NCBI GenBank assembly: GCA_000828075.3
Contig: JXCB02000053.1
Location: 114,647-178,646, forward strand
Origin: Tolypothrix campylonemoides VB511288
GTDB taxonomy: Bacteria; Cyanobacteriota; Cyanobacteriia; Cyanobacteriales; Nostocaceae
Length of the DNA: 64,000 bases
Direction: 5' to 3'
Below the pieces are notes generated by a model. It was not told where the DNA came from, made no database searches, and saw nothing but the letters and a program-made list of their open reading frames with translations. The position numbers were made by a program, and so were the translations under genes. Below are positions 62,389 to 64,000 of this stretch, one piece after another. The stretch's first letter is position 1; each line of letters opens with the position of its first letter.

Positions 62389-64000
62389 ATGTCTAGCATA
62401 AGTACTCGTTGGGGCGCTTTCTTAGGAATTGCTATTGGTGGTGTCTATACTTTCTCTGGACATTGCACTCAAGCTCAAATTACCCCTGATGGCACTTTAC
62501 CGAATAATTCCATCGTCAACATAAATGGCAACACGTTCAATATCACAGGGGGAACCCAAGCAGGCGGTAATTTATTCCACAGCTTCCAACAGTTTTCTGT
62601 TCCTACTGGTAACACAGCTTTCTTTAACAATACGGTTGACATTGCGAACATCATTAGTAGAGTGACAGGTGGGTCGATATCTAATATTGATGGGTTGATT
62701 CGCACCCTAGGTACAGCCAACCTGTTTTTGATTAATCCCAATGGCATTATTTTTGGTCCCAATGCCCAATTAAACATTGGTGGCTCTTTCTTAGCGAGTA
62801 CGGCTAGTAGTCTGAAATTTGCTGATGGCACAGAGTTTAGGATAAACGGTACTCAAACAACACCATTGCTGACTATTAGTGTTCCACTGGGTCTGCAATT
62901 TGGGGCGAAACCGGGAAGGATTCAATATCAATCTCCATCACTGGGTGCGACTAATGGTCTTATTGTTCAACCTGGAAAAACCTTGGCGCTAGTAGGCGGT
63001 GATGTTGCGATAGAGGCAGGTTTCCTGGATGCACCAGGAGGACGAGTCGAGTTGGGAGGATTGGCTGAACCTGGAACTTTGGCGCTTCAAGTAGATGGCA
63101 ATAATTTGAGCTTGGGTTTTCCTGATAACGTAACCAGAGCAGATGTCTCTCTTACCAATCAAGCTCGTGTCAATGTACAAGCTGATAATGGCGGTTCTAT
63201 TGCAGTCAACGCCCGAAATATAAACATTTTGGGAAGAAGTTCCCTAACTGCTGGCATTGCGCAAGGTTCGGGATCAGTTGGCGCTGTTGCAGGAGATATT
63301 ACCCTGAATGCAACAGGAGAAATAAAAATAGGGCAAGGGAGTGAAGTCTTCAATATTGTGCAGCCTCAAGCACAAGGTAATGGCGGAAATTTGACAATTA
63401 ACGCCCAACAATTGCTTGTGCAGGAGGGGGCAGGCGTTGCTACGACCACAGGGGGTGCAGGCAAGGGCGGAAATTTGACTGTTAATGCCACTGAGAAAGT
63501 GGAAATCAGTGGTTTTTTTACATCTGCCAATGGTCAGGCATCTCCTAGTGCCTTGGGGACTGGTACTGCTGGAATCGGCGATGCAGGAGAGTTGAAAATT
63601 GATACCAAAGAATTCATTGTGCGGGACGGGGCAGGGGTTATTACGACCACATTGGGTGCAGGCAAGGGTGGGAATTTGACTGTCAATGCCACTGAAAAAG
63701 TGGAAATCAGTGATTTTCGTACATCTGCCAATGGTCAGGCATCTATTAGCGTCTTGGCAACTGGCGCTTTTGCAACCGGGGCGGCGGGTTCCTTAAAAAT
63801 TGACACCCAACAATTGATTGTGCGGGATAGGGCTGGAGTATTTGTGGGACGTGGCGGAACAGGCGCTGCAGGCGACCTAGAGATAAATGCTCGCTCTATT
63901 CGTTTGGACAACCAGGGTGTACTTAGTGCTGAATCAACATCAGGTAATGGTGGTAATATCAACCTGCGAGTTGGAGACTTACTGCTGCTGCGTGGTGGAA
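62389..64000 (+). CDS. Filamentous haemagglutinin-type secreted protein (TpsA), 3' end outside window
   Basis: Open from the ATG at 62389 (MSSISTRWGAFLGIAIGG) to the window end, at least 537 residues, no stop. A signal peptide is followed by the two-partner secretion domain: ITPDGTLPNNSIVNINGNT, LFHSFQQFSVPTGNTAFF, and ANLFLINPNGIIFGPNAQLN with the NPNGI motif. Beyond about residue 260 it is a repetitive beta-helix with DNA units of about 201 bases (AGKGGNLTVNATEKVEIS occurs at 63461 and 63662). It is exported by a TpsB partner and may act in adhesion or competition. Confidence 0.93.
   Translation, partial: MSSISTRWGAFLGIAIGGVYTFSGHCTQAQITPDGTLPNNSIVNINGNTFNITGGTQAGGNLFHSFQQFSVPTGNTAFFNNTVDIANIISRVTGGSISNIDGLIRTLGTANLFLINPNGIIFGPNAQLNIGGSFLASTASSLKFADGTEFRINGTQTTPLLTISVPLGLQFGAKPGRIQYQSPSLGATNGLIVQPGKTLALVGGDVAIEAGFLDAPGGRVELGGLAEPGTLALQVDGNNLSLGFPDNVTRADVSLTNQARVNVQADNGGSIAVNARNINILGRSSLTAGIAQGSGSVGAVAGDITLNATGEIKIGQGSEVFNIVQPQAQGNGGNLTINAQQLLVQEGAGVATTTGGAGKGGNLTVNATEKVEISGFFTSANGQASPSALGTGTAGIGDAGELKIDTKEFIVRDGAGVITTTLGAGKGGNLTVNATEKVEISDFRTSANGQASISVLATGAFATGAAGSLKIDTQQLIVRDRAGVFVGRGGTGAAGDLEINARSIRLDNQGVLSAESTSGNGGNINLRVGDLLLLRGG
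63461..63850 (+). repeat. Two near-identical 201-bp units in the haemagglutinin gene
   Basis: Base 63461 and base 63662 start near-identical blocks with GCAAGGG[CT]GG then AATTTGACTGT[TC]AATGCC; the 201-base period is 67 codons. A third unit begins at about 63805 with decay. This indicates recent internal duplication. Confidence 0.85.

Noticed and set aside
62475-63962. Minus-strand ORFs at the right edge
   Set aside because: They are shadows of the open plus-strand haemagglutinin gene, which is not closed by a stop in the window.
1-64000. tRNA, rRNA or other structural RNA genes
   Set aside because: No cloverleaf sequence or rRNA segment was recognised by eye; a covariance-model search would be needed to be certain.

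Overview
The window is chromosomal DNA of a filamentous, probably heterocyst-forming cyanobacterium (order Nostocales). The evidence is an NtcA protein that I recall as almost identical to that of Anabaena, a plant-type [2Fe-2S] ferredoxin, abundant GCGATCGC (HIP1) octamers, DUF3084/DUF3146 genes, a PEP-CTERM protein, and many short heptamer and palindromic repeats. The species cannot be fixed from the sequence. Assignments rest on motif recognition and recalled family knowledge; no database search was run.

Layout. 1-7.2 kb: a gene-poor left edge, a secreted hypothetical protein, a TIR-GUN4-membrane fusion, and a minCDE operon on the minus strand whose MinC carries seven tandem 9-residue repeats. 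7.2-15 kb: a sugar-acid kinase family gene, then a minus-strand block in which two paralogous membrane proteins flank a dCache-HAMP-PAS-GGDEF-EAL gene cut in two by a small inverted-repeat element; a dynamin-like GTPase follows. 15-27.7 kb: mostly housekeeping genes (tpiA, folP, hisB, fabI, ntcA) with a PEP-CTERM protein, an SPFH protein, a Phd/RelE pair, an alpha/beta hydrolase, a polysaccharide-export protein and an ABC ATPase. 27.8-33 kb: DUF3084, an RNase H-like (YqgF/RuvX-type) protein, DUF3146 and pnp. 33.8-39.6 kb: a SNF2-family helicase interrupted by a 467-residue intein in its Walker A motif, coupled through a repeat-derived ORF to a SWIM zinc-finger gene.

39.7-50.2 kb is accessory DNA. 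It holds a broken conflict locus (Trypco1-like protein, short protein and truncated NACHT protein sharing one Gly/Asn-rich motif), toxin-antitoxin genes and remnants, a Uma2 nuclease, desC with a divergent TetR-recombinase-like regulator and palindromic operator candidates, and a DUF29 gene with one in-frame stop. 50.5-61.6 kb returns to core functions: map, a BvdR-like reductase, petF, SpoIID, sulfiredoxin with Dps, an HTH-GrpE-like protein, a STAS protein beside a response-regulator phosphatase, DUF1350, and an ABC-2 exporter. The right edge has a decayed restriction-type gene and the 5' part of a large filamentous-haemagglutinin-type secreted protein that runs off the window.

Three elements with clear terminal inverted repeats and target duplications were mapped by eye: one with a 4-bp duplication inside the GGDEF-EAL gene, a two-copy family with 10-bp duplications (19.4 and 46.5 kb), and a 115-bp element with a 10-bp duplication at 29.4 kb. 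No tRNA, rRNA or CRISPR array was recognised.
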